Shown: positions 1 to 10,559 of the stretch, piece by piece
How the letters are laid out: every line of letters starts with the position of its first letter
Position numbering within the stretch: position 1 is the stretch's first letter
Notes under the pieces: generated by a model
Seen by the model: only the letters and a program-made list of their open reading frames with translations
What the model was told of the DNA's origin: nothing
Database searches by the model: none
Assembly: GCA_963920705.1 (NCBI GenBank)
Contig: OY987239.1
Span: 4,870,254-4,934,253 of the forward strand
From: Odiellus spinosus
Taxonomy: Eukaryota; Arthropoda; Arachnida; Opiliones; Phalangiidae
Direction: 5' to 3'
Length of the DNA stretch: 64,000 nucleotides
Program-made: the position numbers and the translations under genes

Positions 1-80
1 CCAAACACGTTTAGATGTAGCTGGTGTGACATCGACGGGTTTACACTTTATAGATCGATGATAACTATGATTATAGGCTT

Positions 81-680
81 TCACCATTTTAGAACATTGA
101 TATATTTGAAGGTATTATTTTCCGTAAAATATCGATACATTCGAGTCTTCAAAGTCCGGTTAAATCTCTCTACTATCGTCGCTTTCAGTTCCGATTCAGG
201 GGCGAAAAACTTTATCCCTCTACGTTTTAACTCGTTTTGTACTTCCTTGCATACAAACTCATTACCGTGATCCGATTGGATTCGTTTCGGTGAACGACCT
301 GAATCCAAAATGACGTTTAACGCTCCGAGAATAGTCTTTCCTTTCTTGTCCTTGATCGCAACCACGATGGCAAACTTACTGAAGACGTCGATACAGCATA
401 ATAGATAACGGAAACCATTATTATATCTGGTAATACTCTTCAAATCAGCCAAGTCTATTTGCCACTGTTCGTCGATCCCGTAGACTATAGTTTTATTTCT
501 AGCGAAGTGTTTCCTCGCACTCCTGTGAAGCGTATAAGTATCTTGGGTTTTCAGGAAATCGCTTATTTCTCTGACAGTAACCTTTAATCCTCGGTCTTTA
601 GCCGCTCGGTATAAGCCGTCAACACTACCGTAAGAGCCCGGATCCGAAACCTTATTATATATTTTTTTAAGTTCTTCCAT
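81..680 (-). pseudogene. Polinton retroviral-type integrase, frameshifted
   Basis: Polinton integrases are rve-fold DDE enzymes that join the element's ends to host DNA. I place the start at the Met of MEELKK (680); the open frame extends to 722 but would overlap the upstream small gene further. Visible catalytic signatures are WQIDLADL (first Asp), QSDHGNEF (second Asp) and an ELKATIVERFNRTLK stretch (Glu with the family's ERFNRTLK block). The frame ends at TGA 81-83, but homologous-looking coding sequence continues in another frame from about 82 down to the window edge (YNHSYHRSI-like), so there is a frameshift just before the stop. Whether the gene is otherwise complete cannot be seen because the window ends. 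It is the last gene of a compact minus-strand block. Family assignment is secure; pseudogene status assumes no assembly error. Confidence 0.85.
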
Positions 681-855
681 TGAATGAACAGTTGTTCGAA
701 GTACTATAATGCCAGAATACAAAATCGCTAACTTCTATAATTATTATTATAAATACAATTAAAACTGCAGTTAATAACTTGGGAGAATTTATAAATGACT
801 CGAATAGAGACGCTAAAAGTCCTACAGAGACAGCCTCGACATTACCACTCTCCAT
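667..855 (-). CDS. Small single-pass membrane protein of the Polinton block
   Basis: A 62-aa frame beginning MESGNVEAV with one strongly hydrophobic segment (about residues 27-42, LLTAVLIVFIIIIIEV) and a short polar tail. It lies between the 206-aa protein gene and the integrase and overlaps the integrase start by about 14 bases, a spacing typical of compact virus-like gene blocks. No family recognised. A small membrane or virion peptide is possible, but only the hydrophobic helix is observed. Confidence 0.4.
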   Translation of the reverse strand: MESGNVEAVSVGLLASLFESFINSPKLLTAVLIVFIIIIIEVSDFVFWHYSTSNNCSFNGRT

Positions 856-919
856 GTCAAAGCCTAATTAATAAATGAATCGAGAAAATATATTCAAGTG
901 TATTTTATTGGTATAAATA

Positions 920-1540
920 TTACAATGAAATCCAATTACAGAAACCGCGACCCTTCATGGGTCCGCTATCGTCAGAATAATACTCATCTTCCGTTTCAAC
1001 TTTATATTCCCTCTTCTCGGGTGGGATGACGTCACGTTTGCGGATTTTTATTAGAGATCTAGGCGCGTTCACTTTATACAACAATTCGTAGAACTCTTTC
1101 GAGCCCGTGACTGCGATTTTTTTCTTGGATTTTGATACTGAATAAGCTAGGAGATCGACGATGTTCGATCCTACGACTCTACGCTTGTTGTAAATCAACT
1201 CCCCGGCGTCAGTCCATTTAATTTTCAATGTTAACTCTAACCACTTGTATAAATCTAAACACTCCGAGGTCATATATGACGGCACGCCGGAAGCAATCTC
1301 CGCACTCCAATTTTGTATTTTCGGTTTTTTAACTTTTTTCTTCGATCTTTTATTAATAACCCTCGAGAGCACGTGATTATAGCGATTAATTTTGTCCGTG
1401 TTGTTCAAATTAGGATCATCGAGAATGTCTTTAATTTTATCGACCTTTTCCAATTCCAAAGTTTTATCCACTTTGAGGTCTTTCTCCGAATTAAGTCTTT
1501 GGAACGTCTCCTCGGAAATTAATAGCATTTTTTTCGCCAT
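920..1540 (-). CDS. Polinton-encoded conserved protein, 206 aa, function unassigned
   Basis: An intact 206-aa frame. The N-terminal third is charged and helical (MAKKMLLISEETFQRL, then DDPNLNNTDKINRYNHVLSR), followed by a basic patch (NKRSKKKVKKPK). The central part holds a WTDAGELIYNKRRVVGSNIVDLL-type block (I quote only its key residues W, GSNI, DLL), and the C-terminus is acidic then basic. Proteins with a 'GSNIxDLL' core recur in Polinton/adinto-like elements, but I cannot assign a role. It starts two bases downstream of its neighbour's stop, so the two are effectively abutting in the minus-strand cluster. No internal stop or frameshift is seen, unlike the integrase and ATPase. Confidence 0.6.
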   Translation of the reverse strand: MAKKMLLISEETFQRLNSEKDLKVDKTLELEKVDKIKDILDDPNLNNTDKINRYNHVLSRVINKRSKKKVKKPKIQNWSAEIASGVPSYMTSECLDLYKWLELTLKIKWTDAGELIYNKRRVVGSNIVDLLAYSVSKSKKKIAVTGSKEFYELLYKVNAPRSLIKIRKRDVIPPEKREYKVETEDEYYSDDSGPMKGRGFCNWISL

Positions 1541-1542
1541 CT

Positions 1543-1881
1543 TTAATTGATAACTTTAGATAGGATAGCTCCTGCTATCGAACTGATTATCGGAAGTAAT
1601 ATTGGGAGAAATCCACCTTTTTGAATTAAAATTTGTCTTCGTTTAGCAGGAGTATTTTTCTTGGCCACGCGACGTATGGAATTGCAATGCTTCTTCAGTC
1701 GCTTCTTCTCGTCATCTGTGAGAGAAACGTTACCCTGCAGTATATTTATACAACATTCGGCGATGGTTTTTAATTCTTCTTTACTCGCGTATTTAATGGC
1801 GGCGTTTCGTTGACACGCGTTACACGAACTCAGATATTTTAGAAAGTCTAAGTGCTCGTGTACTCTCTTCGGCGGAGCCAT
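1543..1881 (-). CDS. Basic protein with C-terminal GGFLP hydrophobic tail (core/minor virion-like)
   Basis: About 112 aa when started at MAPPKRVHEH (1881); the open frame continues to 1941 but that would extend into the upstream gene. It has a Cys-rich segment (SSCNACQRNAAI), a lysine/arginine-rich middle (DDEKKRLKKHCNSIRRVAKK, PAKRRQ) and a C-terminus QKGGFLPILLPIISSIAGAI. A basic body followed by a GG-FLP hydrophobic tail resembles small core or membrane-active virion peptides of adenovirus-like and adinto/Polinton elements (adenovirus pX-like). That comparison is by pattern only. It overlaps the preceding gene's 3' end by about 34 bases. Confidence 0.55.
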   Translation of the reverse strand: MAPPKRVHEHLDFLKYLSSCNACQRNAAIKYASKEELKTIAECCINILQGNVSLTDDEKKRLKKHCNSIRRVAKKNTPAKRRQILIQKGGFLPILLPIISSIAGAILSKVIN

Positions 1882-2327
1882 GTAGCTAATCGGGCAGCTT
1901 TCACGAGCGTACAATTGTTTTCGTCTCGGTGAAACGTACAACTTCTAGGCGTTCCACAAATTATAGTTACTAGTCTCGGGCAACCAAGATCTTCGGCGTT
2001 AACGACTTCAGTGTTCAAAAACCTTGATAACACGATAGATTTTTCTAAACCTTTGGTTATAAAAGTATTGGCTTTCTCTCGAATGATTTTGGTAATTTCA
2101 GGCTGAGTTTCGAATGGATGATCTCCTTCGTCCCAGCGTAAGTCACAACTGTTCCTCGTCAGCCATTGACATTGCCTTTTATCCTTAGACGACAAGTCCG
2201 TGAAAGGGAATGGTGCTTTAAAGATCCATACCTCGTGTTCCCCCGTCTCCTTCACGAATAGTGTTATTTCTTTTACGATCCATTGACCTTGAACTCTGAA
2301 GATGTTTGCTTCGATTATTCCGGTCAT
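1848..2327 (-). CDS. Polinton-associated conserved protein with C-terminal Cys/His motif, 159 aa
   Basis: A 159-aa frame starting MTGIIEANIF. Recognisable elements are an N-terminal beta-rich stretch, WIFKAPFPFTDLSS, a WLTRNSCDLRWDEGD segment, a TKGLEKS block, and a C-terminal pattern CP-x-L ... C-x4-H-x4-NC-x-L followed by an alanine-rich helix. This order resembles a family of uncharacterised proteins common in arthropod and cnidarian Polinton-like elements that may have an RNase H-like (DEDD exonuclease) fold. I recognise the pattern, not a proven activity. Its ATG overlaps the stop of the ATPase gene by four bases, indicating tight coupling in the block. Confidence 0.5.
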   Translation of the reverse strand: MTGIIEANIFRVQGQWIVKEITLFVKETGEHEVWIFKAPFPFTDLSSKDKRQCQWLTRNSCDLRWDEGDHPFETQPEITKIIREKANTFITKGLEKSIVLSRFLNTEVVNAEDLGCPRLVTIICGTPRSCTFHRDENNCTLVKAARLATWLRRREYTST

Positions 2328-2959
2328 TTTGGTAGAAAAATGGCGGCTTGTTCTCCTGGTAAAATCCCGGTCTTTAGTCTTCTATCTTCCGGGGTCGTAG
2401 CTTTGAGGTCTACGAATAGATATCCGTAACTGATGGCTGTGGCTTGTCTGAACGCGTCCACAACGTATTTGCTGTTGACTGGAGATATTTGTTTTGCCAA
2501 ATGTAGAATCGCAGATTGGTCTCTCGGCGTTTTGAAGATTATCAGATAATGAGCGTTGAGATTCAAGGTTCGAATTTCCTTTCCTGGGTAGTAGAGGTTT
2601 TGCATTAAAATTAATACTGAGGTATTTCGATGATGGGATCCTCGAATAAACAAGTTGGTAACTTCCTTATTATTAGCGATTTCGCATAAAAGGTCGTCTA
2701 ATATAACAAAGTTTCTAACGTTGGCGTTTAAAGTGCCTACATCCAATAGTCCCTCGTGAAATTCCACGCTTGGGGTATGACTCGATATGGAATTAAACAG
2801 TTTGTCCTGGTATTCAGTATAACATCAAATTATACGTTCGGGTGGGGGCGAAATTCTAATTTCCTTGTGCTCAATCAATTTCGCAACAAAGACGCTTTTT
2901 CCACATCCCGTTACACCAGCCACCAGTCCGTTGAAAGGGTGTTGCAGACTTAAATCCAT
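2324..2959 (-). pseudogene. Polinton DNA-packaging ATPase (FtsK/HerA type) with premature stop
   Basis: The reading frame runs from ATG at 2957-2959 to the stop at 2324-2326. Near the N-terminus it carries a Walker A GVTGCGKS, and further on a Walker B-like FVILDDLL followed by an LFIRGSHHRNTSVLILMQN segment, the normal order in packaging ATPases that load DNA into virus-like capsids. At 2825-2827 the codon is TGA inside the frame, at a place where a Trp codon would fit, so the copy is inactive unless the stop is read through or is an assembly error. Length (about 211 codons) suits a Polinton ATPase. It is the first gene of the minus-strand block, next to the terminal repeat. Confidence 0.85.
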
Positions 2960-3097
2960 ATCGATAAATGAGAGAGTATTGGAGTATCACTGAATATATA
3001 TGACTTTAAGAATTTTAAAAATACTTACCAGAAGAGTGCAGGTCTAGATGAGTATCGTGAAGATGTAAAATAGTCTTATCTATACGATGGAGCTAGC

Positions 3098-3104
3098 TTT
3101 TATA
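3098..3104 (-). promoter_or_regulatory. TATA-box candidate upstream of the ATPase block
   Basis: The minus strand reads TATAAAAG here, about 140 bases upstream of the ATPase start. A GTAAGT donor-like site at 3023-3028 and an acceptor-like CAG near 2990 could remove a very short leader intron, but 39 bases is unusually short, so I do not claim it. Confidence 0.35.
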
Positions 3105-3239
3105 CCATGAAAATACGTGACCTTTGATACAATGACGTGTTGGGTTTTCCCATATCACTCATATTTCATTTGTTTCAGTTGCAGTATTGGTTTTAATATT
3201 GGTTCGTACACGCATTTAATACGCATTCTAAACATACAA

Positions 3240-3832
3240 TATTGACGAAATTCATAGTTAACCCTATCTTCATATGGTATATCGTAAACAGTGGAGATAC
3301 CAAAGCGTACAGTTTTTTCCAAATCTTCGCGCCTTCAAGTTAAAAATTTCAATCACGTGATAACACAGAGATAAGAAGAACCGAGAAAATAGATAAGGAT
3401 TGTATTCGCACACGTCTAAGACGAAAAGAGGGTATCCCGCCTTCACTTCTATTAACCGTTAGTACGCGAATGACTGAACCAGCGTGAACTATGTGGTGCT
3501 TAAGGAAAGAAACTGATAACTGAAACAGCTAAGTTGTTTACGTCACCACTCTCGGAAGTGACAGGTCACGGGTTCGATTCCAGGAGCGAGAAAAAAATAA
3601 AAAAAAAAATTTTTTTAATTAAAAATGGCGTCGGCTCCGTTTGACGTTCAAAATCCAAAATGGAGTCGGCTCCGTCGGCTCCGCTGGGGGTCAAAATCCA
3701 AAATGGAGTCGGCTCCGTCGGCTCCGCCTGGCTCCGTCGGCTCCGCTGGGGGTCAAAATCCAAAATGGAGTCGGCTCCGTCGGCTCCGCCTGGCTCCGTC
3801 GGCTCCGCTGGGGGTGAACCCCCCTTTATATA
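3240..3832. mobile_element. Terminal repeat region of the decayed Polinton
   Basis: 3255-3620 aligns by eye with the terminal part of the palindromic element (about 62200-62520): shared blocks include GTTAACCCTATCTTCATATGG, GTAAACAGTxGAGATACCAAAG, GAxAAxAGATAA and the GGTGCTTAAGGA to GGGTTCGA stretch followed by an A/T run and 'aaaATGGCGTCG'. From 3625 to about 3830 it ends in tandem GTCGGCTCCG-rich units (spacings of 43 and 63 bases). This identifies the 1-3830 segment as one end of a Polinton from the same terminal-repeat family. I did not find its target-site duplication because the other end lies outside the window. Confidence 0.7.
3570..3581 (+). other. tRNA-type B-box match in the Polinton terminal repeat
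   Basis: GGTTCGATTCC (3571-3581) matches the RNA polymerase III B-box consensus GGTTCGANTCC exactly. A diverged counterpart (GGGTTCGAAACCC) sits at the same place in both ends of the palindromic element. No complete tRNA cloverleaf could be folded by eye. Confidence 0.45.
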
Positions 3833-3839
3833 CTACTTG

Positions 3840-4035
3840 TATATATATAGATTTGTATATATATAGATAGTATATTATACCCATCGAAATTATATGTGTT
3901 ACCAGAAGACAGGGAAACTCTTCTTTGAAGTCTCTTATGTTCCATATAGCGAACCACTCCGTCAAGGGGATAAATTTCCCTTTTTTACGAAACCTGTAGA
4001 CTAGTATCAATAACGCGATTTATTGTTATATTTAC
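3840..4035. repeat. Dispersed repeat fragment, second copy near 19085-19200
   Basis: The stretch beginning ACCCATCGAAATTATATGTG (about 3878) through GGGGATAAATTTCCC (about 3980) recurs nearly identically at 19097-19196. It has no convincing coding content and joins the next repeat block. Confidence 0.7.
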
Positions 4036-6222
4036 ATTGAGTTTCCCGCTTTTTTTTAACCTCAAGAAAGCGACGTCTAACGATATTTTTGAAATCGGTA
4101 ACGCCACCCCCTTGCTTTTCCTACGGATAGGCATAGTATTAAAGAATTCACTGCCCAAGCCATGTACCCGTCATTAGTCAGAGGTCACTCGTTACGAGAC
4201 GCTGTTATGGTGTTCCCATTTAGTACGGACGTTTCGTGGAGATCATTATCGTTTACTTACGCCATATCGAACACCGTTGGACATCCTTTCGTGTTCATTA
4301 CTACATCTGGTTCTGTTCATATTCAGGAGGGCTCTTCGTATATCAATTTCGTTCATTAAAAATAGTTTAACATTTTTTAAAGAATGTAAAATGAGATAAG
4401 GCAGCAAATTAAAGCCGTAATTATAAATCTTATATTGTCCATTGATAAATTTATCCGCAGCCCATTTTTATTTCCTCAAATAAAATATTTACGAGAGAAC
4501 TACCTTTTTTACGAAACCTGTAGACTAGTAACAATAACGCGATTTATTATTATATTTATATTCTTCGAATCTAAATATGAAATTTCTTATCCAACAAAGG
4601 GAGAATGGAACCTAATTTTATCGATTCCTTATCGTTTAAATACGCCTAATCCACCATTAAAACAATACAGAAACAAATATTAAACTAGAAATAAATTTAA
4701 ATCTTACCACGAAAATTGGCTCATGCACGGCGTTGTTTTTAATTTCCACAAAAAAACGTTAATTATTTGTTAAAATTAACTCTAATCGCAAGCTTGCGAA
4801 GGTGTATGGAATAAATGTCTAAGACCTATTGGATTGAATAACTTTTTATCAGATCCATATTCTATCTTCAAACGTTTAATTTATTAATGGTAATTAAGAG
4901 ACAAAGTACTTGGTTGCTTACAATAATTTAATTAACAATAATTTACATTGAACAATAAACATTTAAAAATAAACATTTAACAATAAACATTTAACAATAA
5001 ACATTTAACAATAAACATTTAACAATAAACATTTAACAATAAACATTTAACAGTTAACAGTTAACATTTAACAATTAACATTTAACATTTAACATTTATC
5101 AGTTAACATTCAACAGTTAACATTTAACAATTAACATTTAACAATTAACATTTAACATTTACCAATTAACATTTACCAATTAACATTTAACAATTAAGAT
5201 TTAACAATTAAGATTTAACAATTAACATTTAACAATTAACATTTAACAATTAACATTTAACAATTAACATTTAACAATTAACATTTAACAATTAACATTT
5301 AACAATTAACATTTAACAATTAACATTTAACAATTAACATTTAACAATTAACATTTAACAATTAACATTTAACAATTAACATTTAACAATTAACATTTAA
5401 CAATTAACATTTAACAATTAACATTTAACAATTAACATTTAACAATTAACATTTAACAATTAACATTTAACAATTAACATTTAACAATTAACATTTAACA
5501 ATTAACATTTAACAATTAACATTTAACAATTAACATTTAACAATTAACATTTAACAATTAACATTTAACAATTAACATTTAACAATTAACATTTAACAAT
5601 TAACATTTAACAATTAACATTTAACAATTAACATTTAACAATTAACATTTAACAATTAACATTTAACAATTAACATTTAACAATTAACATTTAACAATTA
5701 ACATTTAACAATTAACATTTAACAATTAACATTTAACAATTAACATTTAGCAATTAACATTTAGCAATTAATATTTAGCAATTAACATTTAGCAACATTT
5801 AACATTACGAGTAATTGGTAAATCAGCCACCAATAATTATTTTTTTGGTCGATTCCAAACATCGATTATCAACTTTAACATATTAGTTTAAGCTGGTTCT
5901 AGAGAAGGGATATTTTCGAAGTGATTTTTAAACAGTGTAGGGTGGAAGTAGGTATAGTCCTGATCTCACTGCTAACCACTACCGACCCTACGCTTACTAA
6001 TCACCCTTAACCTCTGCGAGTTTTCGTGGAAATTCGAAACCGAAGAACTCGGGAAAAAAAAACCCTTTGCAAACTCAATGCCGTTAGATTGATTACCATT
6101 TCATCGACAAACAATTATTAATAATGTTATTTAAAAATTACGAATTAAGGATACTTCAACAATAGATTAAATATTTACATGAACATTAAATTTCTTAACA
6201 TTTATAATATGTGGAATGGATA
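4036..6222. repeat. Dispersed ~2.2-kb repeat with 14-bp minisatellite core (copy 1)
   Basis: Three parts are shared with other loci: a left part (4036-4450, also 17123-17540), a middle part (4455-4925, also 19677-20150 and 27022-27490, partly 22336-22607), and a right part after the minisatellite (5798-6222, also 20993-21400 and 23453-23860). The small open frames inside (4162-4359, 4435-4683) recur with the repeat but show substitutions and no start or splice context of a gene, so I treat them as non-coding. Confidence 0.75.
4926..5797. repeat. 14-bp minisatellite AACAATTAACATTT, array 1
   Basis: About 60 head-to-tail copies of AACAATTAACATTT. Variants (AACAATAAACATTT, AACAGTTAACATTT, AGCAATTAACATTT) are concentrated at the two edges and the centre is homogeneous, as expected for arrays maintained by unequal exchange. 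Confidence 0.97.
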
Positions 6223-7020
6223 TTAGATTTAATTTTAAATGTTGAGGTGATTAATGACGTTTGTGCGATTCAAAGCACTGAGTATTGAATTTGATCATTA
6301 GAGTTTTATTATCTTTATTTTATTTTATAAATCGATGGTGAGGGATTTAACCAATCCCGTTACTGACTTCAGTCTTGGTAATACGAACCCAGTTACGTTA
6401 TCATTTTTTAGCGCAGTCAGAGCTACAGGATTGTAAATCTATTACGTGGAGTAGTCAACATCGACCGGTGGTATTTTGATCTTCGATTCGATCATCAATA
6501 ATCGTGCGCAGTAACCTCGTTCGTATAGTTACGTATCGATATTATTATCGTGCTTATAAAGCTGGCGATACTTAAAACGTAAGCCGGAAGCCAGCAGGGT
6601 TCCAAGGAGTTGAAGAAAAGGTTTGCTGATTGATAGGCCGTGTTAAACTTCGTGTACTCAGTATTTGTAGAAATTCTTCCGGTGGGAAATACGTCAGCAT
6701 AATTATGATTATTCGGACTCACATTAGATACTGTTCACTCTTTTCTGCTATCTTTCTGCAAATCTTGTAGATGGTCCTAAAGAATCTATGATTGAATCGA
6801 GAAAAGAAGAAATATTTCATTAGATAAAAGACCGCGTCACGAACATCTTGGACGAAGGAGTCCAGGGGTACTGAGAACTGTCTGCCTGCCCTGCCGAGGT
6901 CGAGTCAAGACACCATCCGCTAAGAAAGAATTTAATGGCGTTTTTCTTCGAACTGATCCGATTGTTCCCGGAGGATTCCAAAAAACTAGTTTCACTTTCC
7001 GCTTCTTAAAAAGTCCATTT
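6223..7020 (-). other. Possible IR last-exon remnant (6495-6722); rest without recognised gene
   Basis: The minus-strand open stretch 6495-6722 encodes a polar segment followed by one hydrophobic helix (LPAYVLSIASFISTIIISI) and a short basic/polar tail, the layout of the M4 exon of the adjacent IR gene. No partner exons are visible between it and 7024, so it may be a leftover from a duplicated gene or an alternative last exon. The remaining bases show no gene. Confidence 0.3.
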
Positions 7021-7023
7021 ACT

Positions 7024-10000
7024 CTAAATGTGGTTATAGGTAGTTGAAATCAATACGGACCTTTTTCGCCAACGTTCACTCCCGAAGTATTCGAAGAAGA
7101 AGGTAACTGTTGCCAATGATAGGCCGATAAACCAAAGACGAAAAAGGAGGGTTAGATACACGGTGTTCATTGGCGTAAAAGATATGGAGGTGGCCGAATT
7201 ATCCGATTCGAATTCGTTTCCTCGTTTATAAAACCTGGCTCGTCGAAGATATGGTTCCATTTGACTCGTTTCAGTTAGTCGTGTTGTGCTAGTTAAATAG
7301 TATCTAATTTTTGGTCTTATATGACGACTTTAGAAAGTCTGTATTTCTTATTTTCTCTTAAAGGGATACTATTATCAACTGAAATAAAGTATGTTTTCTG
7401 ATAAAAATATGACGCCCTGAATTTGTTCATATTTTTTAAATTACCCTAGGATAGCTATTCTATCAGAAAAGATTTTTTAAAGTTTGAATTTCCCTACAGT
7501 GACTTCTCGGCCAATCAACGGTGCGTTAAAACACAATGAGGGTTTAAAAAGACACGAGATACCGTGACTGTCGTCTCGCGCTCTTTTTCAATTTCAATTT
7601 CTAAAATTTTAAAATTAGGCTTAGCCAGAAGTAGATGAAACCCTCCTTTGAAGTATACTACTCTAATGTTCGATATAGCGCTCCTCTCTGTATGGGTAAA
7701 ATTCCCAATTTTACGAGATCGGAGGGGTCCTACTTCATACCCCCCTGTCTACGGAAATTTGGAAATTCTCTCTCTCCACAAACGACGACGTTTTTTGACG
7801 AACTCCGAGGATGCTAAAGATATTCGCTCGACGAACTCCCGCTCCGAAAATATCTACCGTTAGGAGGCGTACGAATCGCGCTTTTTGAAACTAACTCATA
7901 AAGAAAGGGGTAGCCAAGACCAGGGAGTAATAGACTTCAAAGGAGGGTTTCATCGGCTTCTGAAATTATCAATAAATTTTGGTACTATTAATATAGTTAA
8001 CTTAAATACTTTATCCTACTTCTTTCGTGATACGAAACTAAAGCGTCAAAGTAAACTAAACGAATAAGAAATGATTGTTTAATAATTATCAGAATCAGGG
8101 TCGATTAACTTGGGTTGGTACAGGAGAAGGTAGAAAAAATCTTTATTTCTTCAGCTCCAAACAGTCAAATACCCGAGATTATTTACCCGGGAGTAATAGA
8201 CTTCAAAGGAGGGTTTCATCGGCTTCTGGCTTAGCGCAAATACGGCCATTTAGAGTTTTTAAAAAATCGGGCCAATCATATTATTTAAGCCTTCAACAAC
8301 GCTTGTAATGTCTTATCATTAAAATAATAGGTCGGTGTTTGATGGCCAAGGACTTGGGCGCTTTACCAAACTTTGGAAACTAATTTAAACATCAAAAACG
8401 TTTTTGTGGCATGGTGATTCCTTTAAGTGACGACTAAGAATTTTAAGGCGTAACTCTTATCTGAGGTTTCTTACACATAGTCGATTCTCTCCTTGATATC
8501 GCGGGGCAATCGTTTGTTGAAGAACATGTGCGAGTAGAATTCTTCGAAATTAGTTTTTCCCACGTACAGTTTCCTCTTGTTTCGCTTGAGTTTCTTGAAT
8601 AGGGCAGGGCTCTGAGTTGAGGAACCTTCGACGATTACCACAGCTTTCCCGCTAACAAATTTTTGAATCACTTTCTCGTCCTGTAGCCAAAAAAACACTC
8701 CCATTCTTCGAAGCTGCTGCCTCAATTTGGTGTATTTTGAATCTTCGCTCTGCAACAGCAATCACTAAGCTGGTGGAGAGTAACTATAGCGCGTGATCGA
8801 TTCGTGGCTAAAGGCAGAATGGGTATAGACCAAGTGGGGTAAAAAAGCGGTACCCGTTTTAGTTCTACGGCTTTTACCAAATTTATTGAATCCTTATATC
8901 AGCTAGATTTAGCCACGAGTTAATTTAACTTCTTGCGTCGTTATCACGTGAAACCTATAGCTATCGTTACTTGGTCGACACCTCACTCCGGCTAATGGTT
9001 GAATGAATACCGAGCAAGACGTTACCTCCAACAATTTAATTAACCGAGAAGTCGGCCAGAAATAACAAATAATCTTTGGGTTGGACATCAAATCTTCAAA
9101 AGAATCGATGAGTAAAAAGTCATGAACAAGAAGATTGCTCTTCAAACCAGCGCACCAAAATTGAATTAGGATTGTTACTCCCAAGAGCCACCAGGCTCGC
9201 GTATGCCTCAATGGTACTTCCACTTTCTTCGCGCACGCCACGGCTGCCAACGAAAAATGACAAAGATTTAATACGGAATACAATAGACCTACCTTCATAT
9301 GCTGTGGAGAAGACCCTTTCACAGGGGGCAGATGTATAAAAATCGCGTGGCCCTTAGTAATTTCGGAACAATATGGCGGCTGGAGTACCAGAAGGGTTAA
9401 TTTTCCCCATAGTAGGGTTATATTCTATCTACAAGATGTCCCTATATTTTCCGAAAACAATGTAAAAGAGTACTATGAGAAACGGAATAATACCAAGACC
9501 ATTAAAAAAGAAGTTACGTAGAAAAAAACACATCATGACTTTTCTGACAGGTAAGCCTTGGCGTTTTTGCATTTTTATAACAATATAATAAGGTACTTTC
9601 AATTACTCAAGAAATATTTGTTTGATATATTTAACTTACCTCCTAATTGTCCAACTAATAAAGTACAAGAATCCTAAAATAACGGCTACTTTATTTTTAA
9701 ACGTTTAAGAACGTCTTCCATCGCTCCTAGCAGTCTTCGAGATCACTTATTCCCGCGAAATTCCGCCAATCAGCATTGAGGCATGATATCAACGCCACCT
9801 GACCCCGAGCATAAAATATAATATTTTATACTGCCCCCGAAGATAGGTGTATTACGCATTCATTTAGACTAACTAATTTGAGGCGTATTTCTTGGGTATA
9901 TTCGAGATATTTCTGTTGGTCATCTGGAAGATATATCTCTATGGCAACTTGAAGGAAAAGTGTACGTGATAATTCTGGGACCTTTCATTCGTCGTAATTA

Positions 10001-10411
10001 TTGACTTTCGAATCAGATACTTACAATTGTTTAGAATATCAGCCGCGTGGATCCAAAGTGACTCGGCGAACGAAGAAAATCGACTTTCACGACGCATTCT
10101 CTTACTATAGACGGCGGACACCGCTAGCAGCGACAGAGCCACCAGAACCCAAACCAAGTCCCCGAGTCCCTGGATCGACAGCACTTCCGAATGACCCCTT
10201 TCACTTTTTACAGCCGAAATTATTACAAATGAATCATAGTATACGGGCGGAGATACGTGATAAAGACTATTCGTCCCAGAGTCCAAATAATAAAAATGTA
10301 CCGTCGAATCAATTATCTGCAGGCGATAACGATAGTAACGTGGAAAATCGATTAGAATGAGACCAGGAGTTTGGAGAAATTCGGCGACTTTAAAAGTAGG
10401 TTGGTATCCGT
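7024..10411 (-). CDS. Ionotropic receptor-like gene (5' end incomplete), four exons
   Basis: IRs are variant ionotropic glutamate receptors used as chemosensory and sensory cation channels in arthropods. Minus-strand exons that join with matching phase are 10411-10025, 9243-9026, 8749-8475 and 7264-7024, each with GT donors (GTAAGT, GTAACG, GTAAGA) and AG acceptors. The first exon holds the end of the ligand lobe (VSPPVYYDSF) and M1 (LVWVLVALSLLAVSAVY) with the pore-helix region (SLWIHAADILNN). The second holds M3 (RAWWLLGVTILIQFWC, then GLKSNLL). The third is the S2 lobe, and the last is M4 (LTLLFRLWFIGLSLATVTFFFEYF). The frame is open throughout these exons. N-terminal exons upstream of 10411 were not resolved. 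A MITE occupies the last intron (7626-8228). The family is clear; which ligand or subtype is unknown. Confidence 0.75.
7626..8228 (+). mobile_element. MITE family with 7-bp TSD, copy A (TSD GCTTAGC)
   Basis: Starts CAGAAGTAGATGAAACCC and ends GGGTTTCATCGGCTTCTG. The 7-bp direct repeat GCTTAGC flanks it at 7619-7625 and 8229-8235. An internal copy of the right terminus ends at 7962, so the element is a ~337-bp MITE plus a further segment ending in a second terminus. It lies in the last intron of the IR gene. Confidence 0.8.
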
Positions 10412-10555
10412 CTCAACGGAAAGAATGATATTTCACAGACTCGAAAAGGTATACGGATAATATAACCCTTAAGCCATAATCCTCCGGGACAATTCCCCAA
10501 TTTTGAAAAATGTATATAATCCCTCCACGAAACAAGGCATTCCACCGAAACACGC
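10412..10555. other. Unresolved upstream sequence of the IR gene
   Basis: Minus-strand translation here contains a GLWLKGYIIRIPFRV-like stretch that could be part of an earlier ligand-lobe exon, but no exon with both splice sites and phase could be fixed. Confidence 0.25.
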
Positions 10556-10559
10556 GTAG

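Noticed and set aside
3566-3870. Ser/Pro-rich frames over the GTCGGCTCCG repeats
   Set aside because: Generated by the tandem repeat at the Polinton end.
4162-4683. Recurrent 65-aa and 78-82-aa frames (also at 17243, 19660, 27007)
   Set aside because: They travel with a dispersed repeat, vary in start and length, and lack splice sites or family resemblance.
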